A stretch of DNA of 64,000 bases from an uncultured Saprospiraceae bacterium (GTDB lineage: Bacteria; Bacteroidota; Bacteroidia; Chitinophagales; Saprospiraceae): the NCBI GenBank assembly GCA_937139495.1, contig CAKZQC010000031.1, positions 1 through 64,000 on the forward strand, in the 5' to 3' direction. Below, in pieces: positions 9,211 through 18,300 of the stretch; position 1 is the first letter of the stretch, and every line of letters begins with the position of its first letter. The notes under the pieces were generated by a model, which saw only the letters and a program-made list of their open reading frames with translations, ran no database searches and was not told where the DNA came from. A program made the translations under genes and the position numbers.

Positions 9211-9544
9211 CGCACTCGTGCTACAGCAAACAGCCCTGTTTGTACAACATGATTTTGAGGTAGAAGAGGCGATTCCTGACGACGTAACCGAAGCCGAGTT
9301 ATTGGCGTTCATCGCCGAGCAAGTTCGTATTTGGTTAGATACCGATATGGAGCATTTATTTTACGTATTGTATCGCTTGGATATCAATGAATTGAAAGTT
9401 CGTCAGGCACTTTCGCCCAGTGCTATTGAGATGCCTAGTGAGGCAATTGCCCAACTGATATTTGACCGAGAAAAACAAAAAGCAACGTCTAGGATTCAGT
9501 ATCGAGCACAAGACGAAACGGAAGGCGATGGCTGGAATAGTTAG
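9194..9544 (+). CDS. Small acidic protein of unknown function
   Basis: The 116-residue product starts inside the 3' end of the histidine kinase gene (17-base overlap, different frame), so it is probably its operon partner. A second ATG two codons downstream is also possible. It is soluble, acidic and helical, with a run FIAEQVRIWLDTDMEHLFYVLYRLD and a charged tail. It has no receiver-domain features, so it is not the missing response regulator. The helical part resembles small adaptor proteins, but I do not recognise a family. Confidence 0.65.
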   Translation: MKMNTNALVLQQTALFVQHDFEVEEAIPDDVTEAELLAFIAEQVRIWLDTDMEHLFYVLYRLDINELKVRQALSPSAIEMPSEAIAQLIFDREKQKATSRIQYRAQDETEGDGWNS

Positions 9545-9654
9545 ATTTTTTTAGACTTTTAGAAGTTAGATTATAGATACCAGATGCCAATTGTAGTGTT
9601 ATGAAGTCGAAAGAGAGTAGTTTGCTTTGTCCGACTTAACCCTAACAAACAATT

Positions 9655-9703
9655 AGAAAAATCTAGAAATCTACCAGCAAAGCGTTCTTCTATCTAACAA
9701 TCT
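9655..9703 (-). repeat. Dispersed intergenic repeat, copy 2
   Basis: The minus strand of this stretch matches 3771-3819. It overlaps the last ten bases of the ligase gene that ends at 9694, so the repeat supplies that gene's stop codon and final residues. The rest of 9545-9654 contains related fragments (TAGATTTTTTTAGACTTTTAG, TTGTAGTGTTATGAAG). Confidence 0.6.
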
Positions 9704-11220
9704 AACATAGACAACCGTCGTTTATCAATTTTGCCAATAGCCGTGTAAGGTAGTTCTGCATGGAACACAATCCGCTTCGGTTGTTGATGGCGAGCGGCAT
9801 TTTTTTGTAGCCATTTTTTGAGTTCTATAGCTGTTAGGGTTGAACTTTGGTGCAATACCAAATGAAGGCACAAGCGTTGTCCAAATTCAGTATCAGGGAC
9901 ACCCACAGCAGCGACCGCCTTCACGGCAGGGTGTTGAGCCGTTAAGTTTTCCAACTCAACGGGATAGACATTTTCGCCTCCCGAAACAATCATATCATCA
10001 CAGCGACCACACAAGAAATAATAGCCTTTGGCATTGGCATACGCCAAATCGCCAGTACTAATCCAAGCACTCGCTTTATTGGACATCGTCCACCTACTTT
10101 TGAGGTGTAGCACACCTACACTTCCCTGTGGCAATGCTTCGTTTTTTTCGTTACGAATACTCGTTTGCACGCCTCCAATTGGCTTGCCAATACTAGCCGA
10201 ATAAGTTGCCAAATCTTGTGGCGTAGCCATGACTGAAAATCCAGCTTCTGAAGTGCCATATAAGTTGGCTAACTTACGCCCCAATCGGGTTGTAGTTTGT
10301 TGTGCTAGACTAGGCGAAAGTGCTGCACCACCTGTCAAAATAACTTGTAGTGTATCTAGTTTTTGGGGTGCTTGCAGCAATAACCGTTGCAACATAACAG
10401 GCACGACCGTTACGACTTCTACTTGCTCTGTTTGTATTTTATTACCGACTTCGACGGCATCAAAACGAGGACTCAACACTATTTTGGCACCCAGTACGAG
10501 TGCAATAATAATAGACGACAACCCAAAGCCATGATAGATTGGCGTAGCCACATAAATAGAGCGGTAGTTATCCAAATGCAGTTTGGTCAGCAAGGCACAA
10601 AAAGGATTGAGGAACGTAAAAATAGAAGGCTTACGAGCCGCTAACTTGTAGTGTCCTGTGGTGCCGCCCGTCAATATGACCAAATTACTTCTATTGGCTC
10701 GGGCTATTTTTGTCTTTTTTACAATCGGTGTTTTTGCCCATTGCTGCAATAAATCAGCTTGGATTATTGCGTAGCTTGGTTCACTTTCGTGCAATGCCGA
10801 ATGAGCGTATTTGTCTAAAATGAGGGCATCGAAAGCTACTTTTTTTTGGAGCTGCTGCCACTGCTGTTGGCTCATATCAGGATTGAGCAAATAAACGTGT
10901 ATGCCCAATCGAGATAGTGCCACCAATATTTTGACCCAAACGGCTTGATTCGTTGCCATTAAGCCAATTTTTTGTCCTTTTTGAAGTTTTTTTGTCGTAC
11001 AAATTACCTGAATTAACTGTTGTATTTCCACTTCCAATTCTTGATACGTCAAGCGTTCTTGCTCGTCCACTAAGGCGATTTGTTGCGGACGCAATCGAGC
11101 CATCAAGCTAACCAATGCCATTAGATTGGTGCCTTGACTAAACAGTGCTTGTAGCAAGTGAAATATTCCCCGAAAGGTCAACAACTGAATACGGTAGAGC
11201 TTATGAAGTAGAGTTAGCAC
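9694..11220 (-). CDS. AMP-forming acyl-CoA synthetase / ligase family protein
   Basis: The 508 residues form an ANL-superfamily adenylating enzyme. Visible are the P-loop LTGGTTGHYKLA (183-194; Lys kept, His replacing the usual Ser/Pro region), NLYGTSEAG, STGDLAY, GRCDDMIVSGGENVYPVELE and a C-terminal TAIGKIDKR with the catalytic lysine. It should activate a carboxylic acid as acyl-AMP and transfer it, probably to CoA; the acid is unknown. The likely start is the GTG at 11220, 12 bases after the SDR stop, making it the third gene of a minus-strand operon with 11233-12078 and 12079-13320. Its stop lies inside a dispersed repeat. Confidence 0.85.
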   Translation of the reverse strand: MLTLLHKLYRIQLLTFRGIFHLLQALFSQGTNLMALVSLMARLRPQQIALVDEQERLTYQELEVEIQQLIQVICTTKKLQKGQKIGLMATNQAVWVKILVALSRLGIHVYLLNPDMSQQQWQQLQKKVAFDALILDKYAHSALHESEPSYAIIQADLLQQWAKTPIVKKTKIARANRSNLVILTGGTTGHYKLAARKPSIFTFLNPFCALLTKLHLDNYRSIYVATPIYHGFGLSSIIIALVLGAKIVLSPRFDAVEVGNKIQTEQVEVVTVVPVMLQRLLLQAPQKLDTLQVILTGGAALSPSLAQQTTTRLGRKLANLYGTSEAGFSVMATPQDLATYSASIGKPIGGVQTSIRNEKNEALPQGSVGVLHLKSRWTMSNKASAWISTGDLAYANAKGYYFLCGRCDDMIVSGGENVYPVELENLTAQHPAVKAVAAVGVPDTEFGQRLCLHLVLHQSSTLTAIELKKWLQKNAARHQQPKRIVFHAELPYTAIGKIDKRRLSMLDC

Positions 11221-11232
11221 AGGTCAAAAGAG

Positions 11233-12078
11233 TTATTTAGAGTGTTTTATTTTTTTTAATTTTAGTTTAAGCAATTTTACATTTATCCAATGCCAAAGCC
11301 GACCAAACAGAAAGCCAAACCATTGCCCAAAGGGCAACCACCAAGGGCGATATTGATAGGCTTGGGTGTACATCGTCTTGGCGATAATGCGAGCGGCACG
11401 CTGAGGCGACATGGCAGGCACCTTATCATAGATTTTGGTCGGTGCAATCATGCGGGTTCGTACCAACGGCAAATAAATACTCGTGGTCGTTATTCCTCTA
11501 GCGTTGAGTTCTGGAGCTGCCGACCGCCACCATTGGTCTAGTGCCGATTTGGAAGCCTGATAAGCCGCCCAATAGGGGGCAGGTGGTAGCAGCACATTGA
11601 CGGCAGAAACCGTAATCAATTGCCCTTGTCGTTGTTCTACTTGGGGGGCAAAATGCAAAAAAAGCTGCACAGGAGCAAAGTAATTGAGTGCCATCGTCCG
11701 CTCAAAATCATGCAATCTATCCAAGGATTGATACAGCGGACGACGAATAGATTTGCCTGCATTATTGACCAAAATATCAATTGGAATATCAAAGTTCGCC
11801 AACCAATCCGCTACGGCTACTTTATCCGTCAAATCTAAGGCGACCAATATAATGGTAGCTCCTGAAGCGGACAATTCTGTTTGTAATTCTGCTAGTTTTT
11901 GGCTCGTTCGAGCCACCAATACCAAGGTAACAGAAGCATTAGCCAACAGTTTGGCTAATGCTTCTCCTATACCAAAAGTAGCTCCTGTAATCAGAATGGT
12001 TTTGTGTCGAGTTGCTTGCCGCAACCGCTTTTTGGAAAACCAAACAGCAGGAAAAATTATGTTGTTCAATACCTTCAT
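11233..12078 (-). CDS. Short-chain dehydrogenase/reductase
   Basis: The 281-residue SDR has the nucleotide-binding glycine motif TGATFGIG (31-38), NNAG (105-108), and the catalytic Ser158, Tyr173 and Lys177 (YQASK). The sequence after TGA is TFGIG rather than the usual SSGIG. The C-terminal extension is hydrophobic and basic (WWLPFGQWFGFLFGRLW), suggesting membrane association. Lipid or fatty-acyl reduction would fit its neighbour, an acyl ligase. Its ATG directly follows the stop of the upstream YdjM-like gene, so the two are coupled. Confidence 0.9.
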   Translation of the reverse strand: MKVLNNIIFPAVWFSKKRLRQATRHKTILITGATFGIGEALAKLLANASVTLVLVARTSQKLAELQTELSASGATIILVALDLTDKVAVADWLANFDIPIDILVNNAGKSIRRPLYQSLDRLHDFERTMALNYFAPVQLFLHFAPQVEQRQGQLITVSAVNVLLPPAPYWAAYQASKSALDQWWRSAAPELNARGITTTSIYLPLVRTRMIAPTKIYDKVPAMSPQRAARIIAKTMYTQAYQYRPWWLPFGQWFGFLFGRLWHWINVKLLKLKLKKIKHSK

Positions 12079-13320
12079 CTATGCATCCTTATCGCCCAAA
12101 ATACGTTTCCAAAGGGTCGCAGCCATATCAGAGATGTCTATTTTGCCCATATCTCGGTTTTCTTCTGCTTTGAGAACGCCATCTTTTTCGACTAAATAAA
12201 ACTTAAAAATATAGCGATCTTCTACGGGTATATTACTTTTTTTGGACGTACTCAATAGCCCAAAACGCAAGTTATTGAACACCATACTGCCATCTTCATT
12301 CTCTATGACATTGTAATAGTCATTGGCAAACCAAAGTAGTATTTTGACCGATTCATTGTCGGCATATTTATCCAATAAGGTATGATTTTTTGGCAACTTG
12401 ACGAACTCTATTTTGTTGTCTTCATCCAGCAGTGAGTAATTGCCATAGAAGTAATTATCCTTTGTCATGATGGTCGTCTGCCAAAGAACACTATTGAAAA
12501 TAGAAGGGTAGGTTGTGTATCCAATAGCTTCAATTCCTTGTGCTGCCAAGTTTTCTTCTACAACCTTGTTCATGATAGATTTGGTATAGAAAGTACTCGC
12601 CATATACAAGGTCGCTACCGCAATTCCCATCAAATTCCAAGTGCGACGCTTGGCGGTACGAACAGCAAAGAAAGCCCCCAATAGACCAATAATCATTGGC
12701 ACGGTATAAAGCGGATCGACAATAGAAATATTGCTAAACGTAATCCGAGCACTAGAGAAGGGTTCAAATATTTGAGTGCCGTAGGCGGTACAAGTATCAA
12801 TAATCCAGTGGGTCAGAAACCCTAAAAAATACAGCAATGTCCAGTCCTTGAAGGTAGCTGGCGAATCCCGCTTAGGCGGATGTAGGGTATTGTTAATCAA
12901 GGTTTTGAAAATGGGATACCCCAATGCCAGCACCGAAAAGAAAACAATGGAAGTGCCAAGATTAAAGAAATTGAACATCAATGCACCCACGCCAGCGAGC
13001 ACTGCCAAATATAATAGTCCCAAAAAACCACCGATAATTCCTTGCGTGACCTTGCTCTTGTGTGTACCTTTTCGATAATACAGGAGGGTAAGCCAAGCAA
13101 AGAGAGGCGATGCCAAAAAAGTAAATAGAATGGAATGGGTAATTCCTCTGTGGTACAACAATCCATAGATTTGGTCATCTATGAACAGCCTAGAAAGCAC
13201 ATCTAAATCAGGAATTGTCCCTGCCAATGCTCCAATCAAGATGGCTTTGTTGCCAATTTTTTTGCCGAGTACCGCCTCGCCCATAGCGGCTCCCAATACT
13301 GCTTGTGTAATCGAATCCAT
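12079..13320 (-). CDS. YdjM-like membrane metal-dependent hydrolase family protein
   Basis: The 413-residue protein starts with the family signature MDSITQAVLGAAMGEAVLG, then GTIPDLDVL and YHRGITHSI, which carry the conserved Asp and His residues assigned to metal binding. Several membrane segments follow up to about residue 245. The C-terminal 160 residues are soluble and beta-rich. The family (PF04307) is annotated as inner-membrane hydrolase, but substrates are not established. It is the first gene of the three-gene operon with the SDR and ligase, and a -7 element plus dyads lie upstream (13360-13415). Confidence 0.85.
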   Translation of the reverse strand: MDSITQAVLGAAMGEAVLGKKIGNKAILIGALAGTIPDLDVLSRLFIDDQIYGLLYHRGITHSILFTFLASPLFAWLTLLYYRKGTHKSKVTQGIIGGFLGLLYLAVLAGVGALMFNFFNLGTSIVFFSVLALGYPIFKTLINNTLHPPKRDSPATFKDWTLLYFLGFLTHWIIDTCTAYGTQIFEPFSSARITFSNISIVDPLYTVPMIIGLLGAFFAVRTAKRRTWNLMGIAVATLYMASTFYTKSIMNKVVEENLAAQGIEAIGYTTYPSIFNSVLWQTTIMTKDNYFYGNYSLLDEDNKIEFVKLPKNHTLLDKYADNESVKILLWFANDYYNVIENEDGSMVFNNLRFGLLSTSKKSNIPVEDRYIFKFYLVEKDGVLKAEENRDMGKIDISDMAATLWKRILGDKDA

Positions 13321-13359
13321 AGGTTTGTTTTGTTACGATATCAATAATATACTATTGAT

Positions 13360-13415
13360 ACTATTAAAGTAAACTAAAGTAGTTTAGAACTAAACTATAA
13401 ATAAGCCCAAAAGTA
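13360..13415 (-). promoter_or_regulatory. Candidate promoter and operator-like dyads of the YdjM-SDR-ligase operon
   Basis: The minus strand reads TACTTTTG at 13415-13408, a match to TAnnTTTG; a TTG lies 24 bases further upstream, longer than usual. Next to it are overlapping dyads, AGTTTAG-AA-CTAAACT (13381-13396) and CTAAAGTAGTTTAG just to the left, placed where a repressor would meet the transcript start. Confidence 0.4.
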
Positions 13416-13459
13416 GTTTTTATTCTACCAAAGTACTAACAATAACAACCAACAAGGAT

Positions 13460-15340
13460 TTAGAAGGTAATTCTGAAGCCAACATAAAAACGACGACCAA
13501 CCATACTTTGCCAACGCAAACCACCATCAAAGTTATTGCCGAAAGGGGTATCTGCTCCTACAAAGGGCTGTTGCAAGATGCTTTGCAATATATTATCGCC
13601 CCCTACGTACAAAGCCGCTTCATGCTTGTTGGGGAATCGTGCTTTTTTGAAAATAGCCTTCAGTATAGGGTAGATTTCAAAATCTGCTCGTGCATCCCAA
13701 CGCCAAACTCCCTTAGATTGATTGCCCCAAATCGAATTTTGAGGCAGTCGCTGTGGGCTATACCAATAGACCGTTGTTTGGAGATAGAGGAGTTCATTTT
13801 TGCGTTTGTACTTTATAGCATACTCTAGTTTGGTACGCAAGGTATGTACCGAATGTAGCGGCACCAACTGATAACCACTTTGGTAACTCGTACGCCAGTC
13901 GTCTAGTTTATAATCGATATCCAGTTTGGCTTGTAGCTCATCGGATGCAATACTAAACCCTGCTTCTAGGGTATGTCGATTGGACAACCCCTCCAGATTA
14001 TAGAATCGCAGCACTTGAGTTTGTTCTACATCGGCTACTATTTGTTGTTGGTATAAGGTATGGCGATAGGTAATGTTCGCTATCATTCTAGCTCGGATTG
14101 TATTGTATTTATTCCTGTTGATATGATGATAGAAATGCAACGAAGTACCATAATACCAAGCCTCTTCTGGGCGTAAATTTTGATTGAATTGTATGGCGCG
14201 GTTGCTCAATAAGTAGCGTCGATTTTCGTGCAGCAAATTGGCGAAGCGAACGCCTCGACCACCAAAAAAATTACCCTTAAAATCATCGGTATATCTTACT
14301 TGCAATTTTAGGTTGGGAGCAACTATCAATTTTGCCAAATTGTGATACATCAAATTAATTCGCCCTTCTATTGCCAATTTTTTTTTGAAAAAACTAGTAG
14401 TAGTTCCTACAAAACCGCCTACCATAGATTCTTTCCGCTCCAGCGATACACTATCGACCTTTTCAGTTGTTTGCACATATTCATAATTGATGCCTGCCAA
14501 AATATTGGTTTTGTCATCATCTAGCCCCGTCACATAACCCACATTAACTTTGCCGCCTGTTTGGTCGCCCTCATAAAGCCGTAGCCCATAATAATCGGAT
14601 TGACGATGGTTTTTGAAGTGCAATTGAGCCGACACTACTTTTCGGCTATCTAATAGCCAATTGTTGCTAGATTTGAAAACGCCATGCCATGCATTGGAAC
14701 CGTAGCCATAGGCATTGGTTGTTATATAATCGCTCTTTTCGTCAAAAGCGAGTTGTCCGCCTTGTGTGTTTATTCCCCACCACCACAGTACATTTTCAGA
14801 GTTGAACGCTTTATATTTAAACAATAATCTATTGTAATTGAACAACCGTTTGCGAAATGGCAAATCCAAGAAACCATCTTGGTTTTGATCTTGTTTCGTG
14901 TGGTTCCAATGTCCATTCAAAAAGATATTTAGTTTGATATGGTCACTTAATCTAGGGTTTAGAAGAGCATTAAAATCAAGTTCTCCCAATTGGCTTCCTT
15001 TCAAGTCTAGGATTAATTTTTTGGAATTTGTCCCTGTCAAAATTGGCTGTAGGTCGCCCCAAGCACTTCCCAAATAAGGCAAGAAATGCGATTTTTTGTA
15101 ACGAAATGTCCATACATCAGGCAAATTGAGTAGGGTAGTACGGTTGCCCAATCCTGTTTCGTTCATCAATCGTCCTTGCTGGTCGAGTGAACTGATATAG
15201 TGCGTATGCACGGGGCTTTCGCCCAACGCCTGTGCATGGATTGGCAAACTATATTGCAACAGCAAAATAAAAATACAGCCTAAAAATAGCTTATTAAGTA
15301 GGTCTTTATTTTTTCTGAAAAGTAATACGATCGTATTCAT
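13460..15340 (-). CDS. Outer-membrane beta-barrel protein resembling a TonB-dependent receptor barrel
   Basis: The 626 residues begin with a signal peptide ending near IHAQA. The rest is rich in alternating amphipathic strands with aromatic ends and terminates in VGRRFYVGFRITF, a typical C-terminal beta signal with a final Phe. This points to a large outer-membrane barrel. Strand spacing and turns recall TonB-dependent receptors, but no TonB box or plug domain is visible in the first 100 residues, and the length is short for a complete receptor. The start lies 12 bases after the stop of the alpha-2-macroglobulin-like gene, so the pair is an operon. A physical link between the two products at the outer membrane is an inference. 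Confidence 0.7.
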   Translation of the reverse strand: MNTIVLLFRKNKDLLNKLFLGCIFILLLQYSLPIHAQALGESPVHTHYISSLDQQGRLMNETGLGNRTTLLNLPDVWTFRYKKSHFLPYLGSAWGDLQPILTGTNSKKLILDLKGSQLGELDFNALLNPRLSDHIKLNIFLNGHWNHTKQDQNQDGFLDLPFRKRLFNYNRLLFKYKAFNSENVLWWWGINTQGGQLAFDEKSDYITTNAYGYGSNAWHGVFKSSNNWLLDSRKVVSAQLHFKNHRQSDYYGLRLYEGDQTGGKVNVGYVTGLDDDKTNILAGINYEYVQTTEKVDSVSLERKESMVGGFVGTTTSFFKKKLAIEGRINLMYHNLAKLIVAPNLKLQVRYTDDFKGNFFGGRGVRFANLLHENRRYLLSNRAIQFNQNLRPEEAWYYGTSLHFYHHINRNKYNTIRARMIANITYRHTLYQQQIVADVEQTQVLRFYNLEGLSNRHTLEAGFSIASDELQAKLDIDYKLDDWRTSYQSGYQLVPLHSVHTLRTKLEYAIKYKRKNELLYLQTTVYWYSPQRLPQNSIWGNQSKGVWRWDARADFEIYPILKAIFKKARFPNKHEAALYVGGDNILQSILQQPFVGADTPFGNNFDGGLRWQSMVGRRFYVGFRITF

Positions 15341-15352
15341 TATAGAACGAGT

Positions 15353-18300
15353 TTATTGAGCGTTGATTTGAATCGTTTTTGGGCTTGCCCAACTTTTGTG
15401 TTGATCATCATAGTACAAGTAAGCACTACTGGCAGGCATATAATATTGACCAGCTACTTCTGTTTTGAGATCCAACACCATATTTTTGGTTGCATTCGCA
15501 TCCATTTCACTGTAGTACAAATACAAATAGCTGCCTATTATTTCATAATAATCAAATGCCTTTTCGCTTTGTAGTTGTTCGAGTTGCCAGGGCTGCAAGC
15601 TCAGACCGCTCGGAATGCCAATAGCTGCCATAGGCGATGGTACTAGCTGTGATTTTTTGTTGGTCAATTGTATGGTCATACGAACGGTTTGCCCCAAGGC
15701 AACCGTTGAATTTGCCAAGGTGGTTTGGAGCTGCAAGGCACAAGTCGTATCGGTATTGGGCAATTCCGTTTTCCATTCGGTCGCCATCTCAAACGAAATC
15801 GCAGGACTGCCTTCATCAAAGGCTACCCGTACGACATTCGTCCCTACTTTTAAGTACTGCTGCAAGTCCGAATGCTGAATGATACTGCCCTCATTAGGGA
15901 CATAATCTTGTGCTACTGCCAGTTGGTCGTTAATCCAGATATTTACCTTGCTTTTTTGTGTAGAAATATTTTTGTTCTTGCTGTGGAATTGGGTTGCAAA
16001 TTTGAGTGCCATGATGGTGGCTTGCGTAGCACCATAGCCGCCATATCGTTTGTATGGCAATAAATGCGTAGCGATTTTTCCGCAAATCGGCAGCAAATTG
16101 GACTGATTCGCACGAAGCAGTACCAAGCCCATCCACGCCATCGTTTCCACATGATTATCTCTAGTGCCCGAGTAGGTCAGCGTATAAGCTCCACGGATAG
16201 CATCCCAATCAGCGGTCGATAATAGTGTTTCGATTTGTTGGGTCAGCAATAGTGCTGTAGCCGAATCGCCTGTATTGTAGTGGGCTAAAGCAGCCAAACT
16301 CATCAAGTAAGGATCTTTGTCTTTGAGTGCTGCTTCTTTGGTTTTTTGTAGCTCTTTTTGTAGGTTGGTTTTGGTCTGGACTTCCGTTAATGCCCAAGTA
16401 ATATAGGCATCAAAAAGGTCATCTCTTTTACCTCCAAAGCCATATTTGCCGACCTGCTGTTTGTAGCCTCCCAATCCATTGCGACGACTTAACAAAAAGG
16501 CTTCTGTCCGATCTATAATCTGCTGCTCAACACCATAATATACTTTTTTCATATCATGAAACTGTACCAAGCCGTAGGCGGTTAGTCCTTCGTGTGCAGG
16601 GGCTCGACCATACCACTCAAATCCGCCACCTCTTATTTCGTAGGCAGCTAGTTTGGCATAACCTGACTTTAAGTATTCTAGTGCTTTTTGTTTGGTTTCT
16701 CGATCTACTTTTTGGGTGCTTTGCAATAGCTGCAAGGCTAGAATATTAGGATAATTGCTAGAAGAAACTTGCTCAAAACAGCCATAAGGTGCCCGCAAAA
16801 TACTAGCCGTACCTGCGGCAAGTTCGGCATTAGGATTGGGGTATAGCTGAAGCGTACCGTTTAGCGAGCCAGACAAGGGTTTGGAAATTACAAAAGTATC
16901 GGAATAGTTTACTTGTTGAGCAGCAAAATGATGGCTTTGTGGAAAACCCTTGGGATAGACCGAAATAGGAAAGGTAAGCGTCGGCTGATCGGAGCCATGG
17001 ATATGAACCACCGTTACAACATCGGTCTCCATGTTGCTAACTTGCGTAATGAGTAACTCGACCGTGCCACTTTGGGCAGAATCGGTGGTCGTCAGCAGCA
17101 TCGAGAAGGTATGAAAAGAATCCGCAGCGACCCAGTATCCTTTGGTGTTCCGATTATCGGGAGTGATTTCTTTTATTCCTTTGGGTAGCAATCTTCGTAG
17201 CAATACATATTTGTCAAGCGAAGTGTTGTTTTCTATCGTGATAGGCACTTGGACGGTATCGCCAGCATAAATAGCTGGAGGTATCACTGCCGTGAGGGTA
17301 GCAGGAAGTTGTATGACGTAGGTAGTTTCGGCGTGTACGACCTCACCACCTCCTCCTATGCCTTCTAGCACAATGCGAGCGGTCGTACTGGAGCGGTCAT
17401 TCTGAAACATAAAAGAGGCATAGCCTGATTCTCTTGTCTCAATGATACTTTCCCAATGAATAGTTGTCCTGAAGGGGTTTTTATATGCTTGGTAAGGAGG
17501 GAACAAATCCTTATAGCGAGCAATTCCTGTATATCTTGGTTTAGGAATAGGAGACAACTGTACCAGATAGTGTTTTGTTTGGAAAGAACTACTGCTAACA
17601 ATCGTTTGGTCAACAACATAATCATCTACAAAATGACTTGGGTAGTAAGCCCTGATTCCAGCTACTGAGCTAAGTAGCGAATTTACACTAGTATTTGCAC
17701 TCACATAATCTATAGGATAATCGTCAAAAAAAGGTTGGGCAACGTTCTGGGTAGGTGGTAGTACATGACCAATTGATAATGATGGGTCGGGCGTATAAAC
17801 CGTAGCCACTACCGCAAATTTAGTATCAATATTTTGTTCCATCGGACGTTTTCCTGGATAGCGACGATAGTATTTTTTTAAGAGCTTTCTTTTTCTTTCA
17901 CTTAGGTATTTGGTATGCAGATAAGAGTCGTTATTGATATAATCAAGGTACGAATTATAGTCATAAGTCATGTCTGACATAGACAGTAAGGCAGGTGTAT
18001 TGGGCGAAAAATAGTTGTAACTAGAGTAGCGTGGGAGCGAATAACCTTCTTCATCATCGGTCAATATCGCCACAGGGCGAAGGTTGGTTTTGAGTACAGC
18101 AGTATGTTCGGAGTCTATAAGCACGGCATAACGATTGGTATAATAGGTATCTCTGTCATAAAATCGAATGATATAATGTCCTGCTGGAATCTGCTCAAAA
18201 GAATATTGCCCGTCCCGATTTGTTTGAGTGCTCAAAATCAGTTGTGTGTCTTTCCATACTTCCACGTCTGCCAAATATATGCTATTCTTTATTCCTAGAT

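Noticed and set aside
9194..9544. Response regulator partner of the histidine kinase
   Set aside because: The 116-residue product lacks the receiver-domain aspartates and lysine and has no DNA-binding domain.
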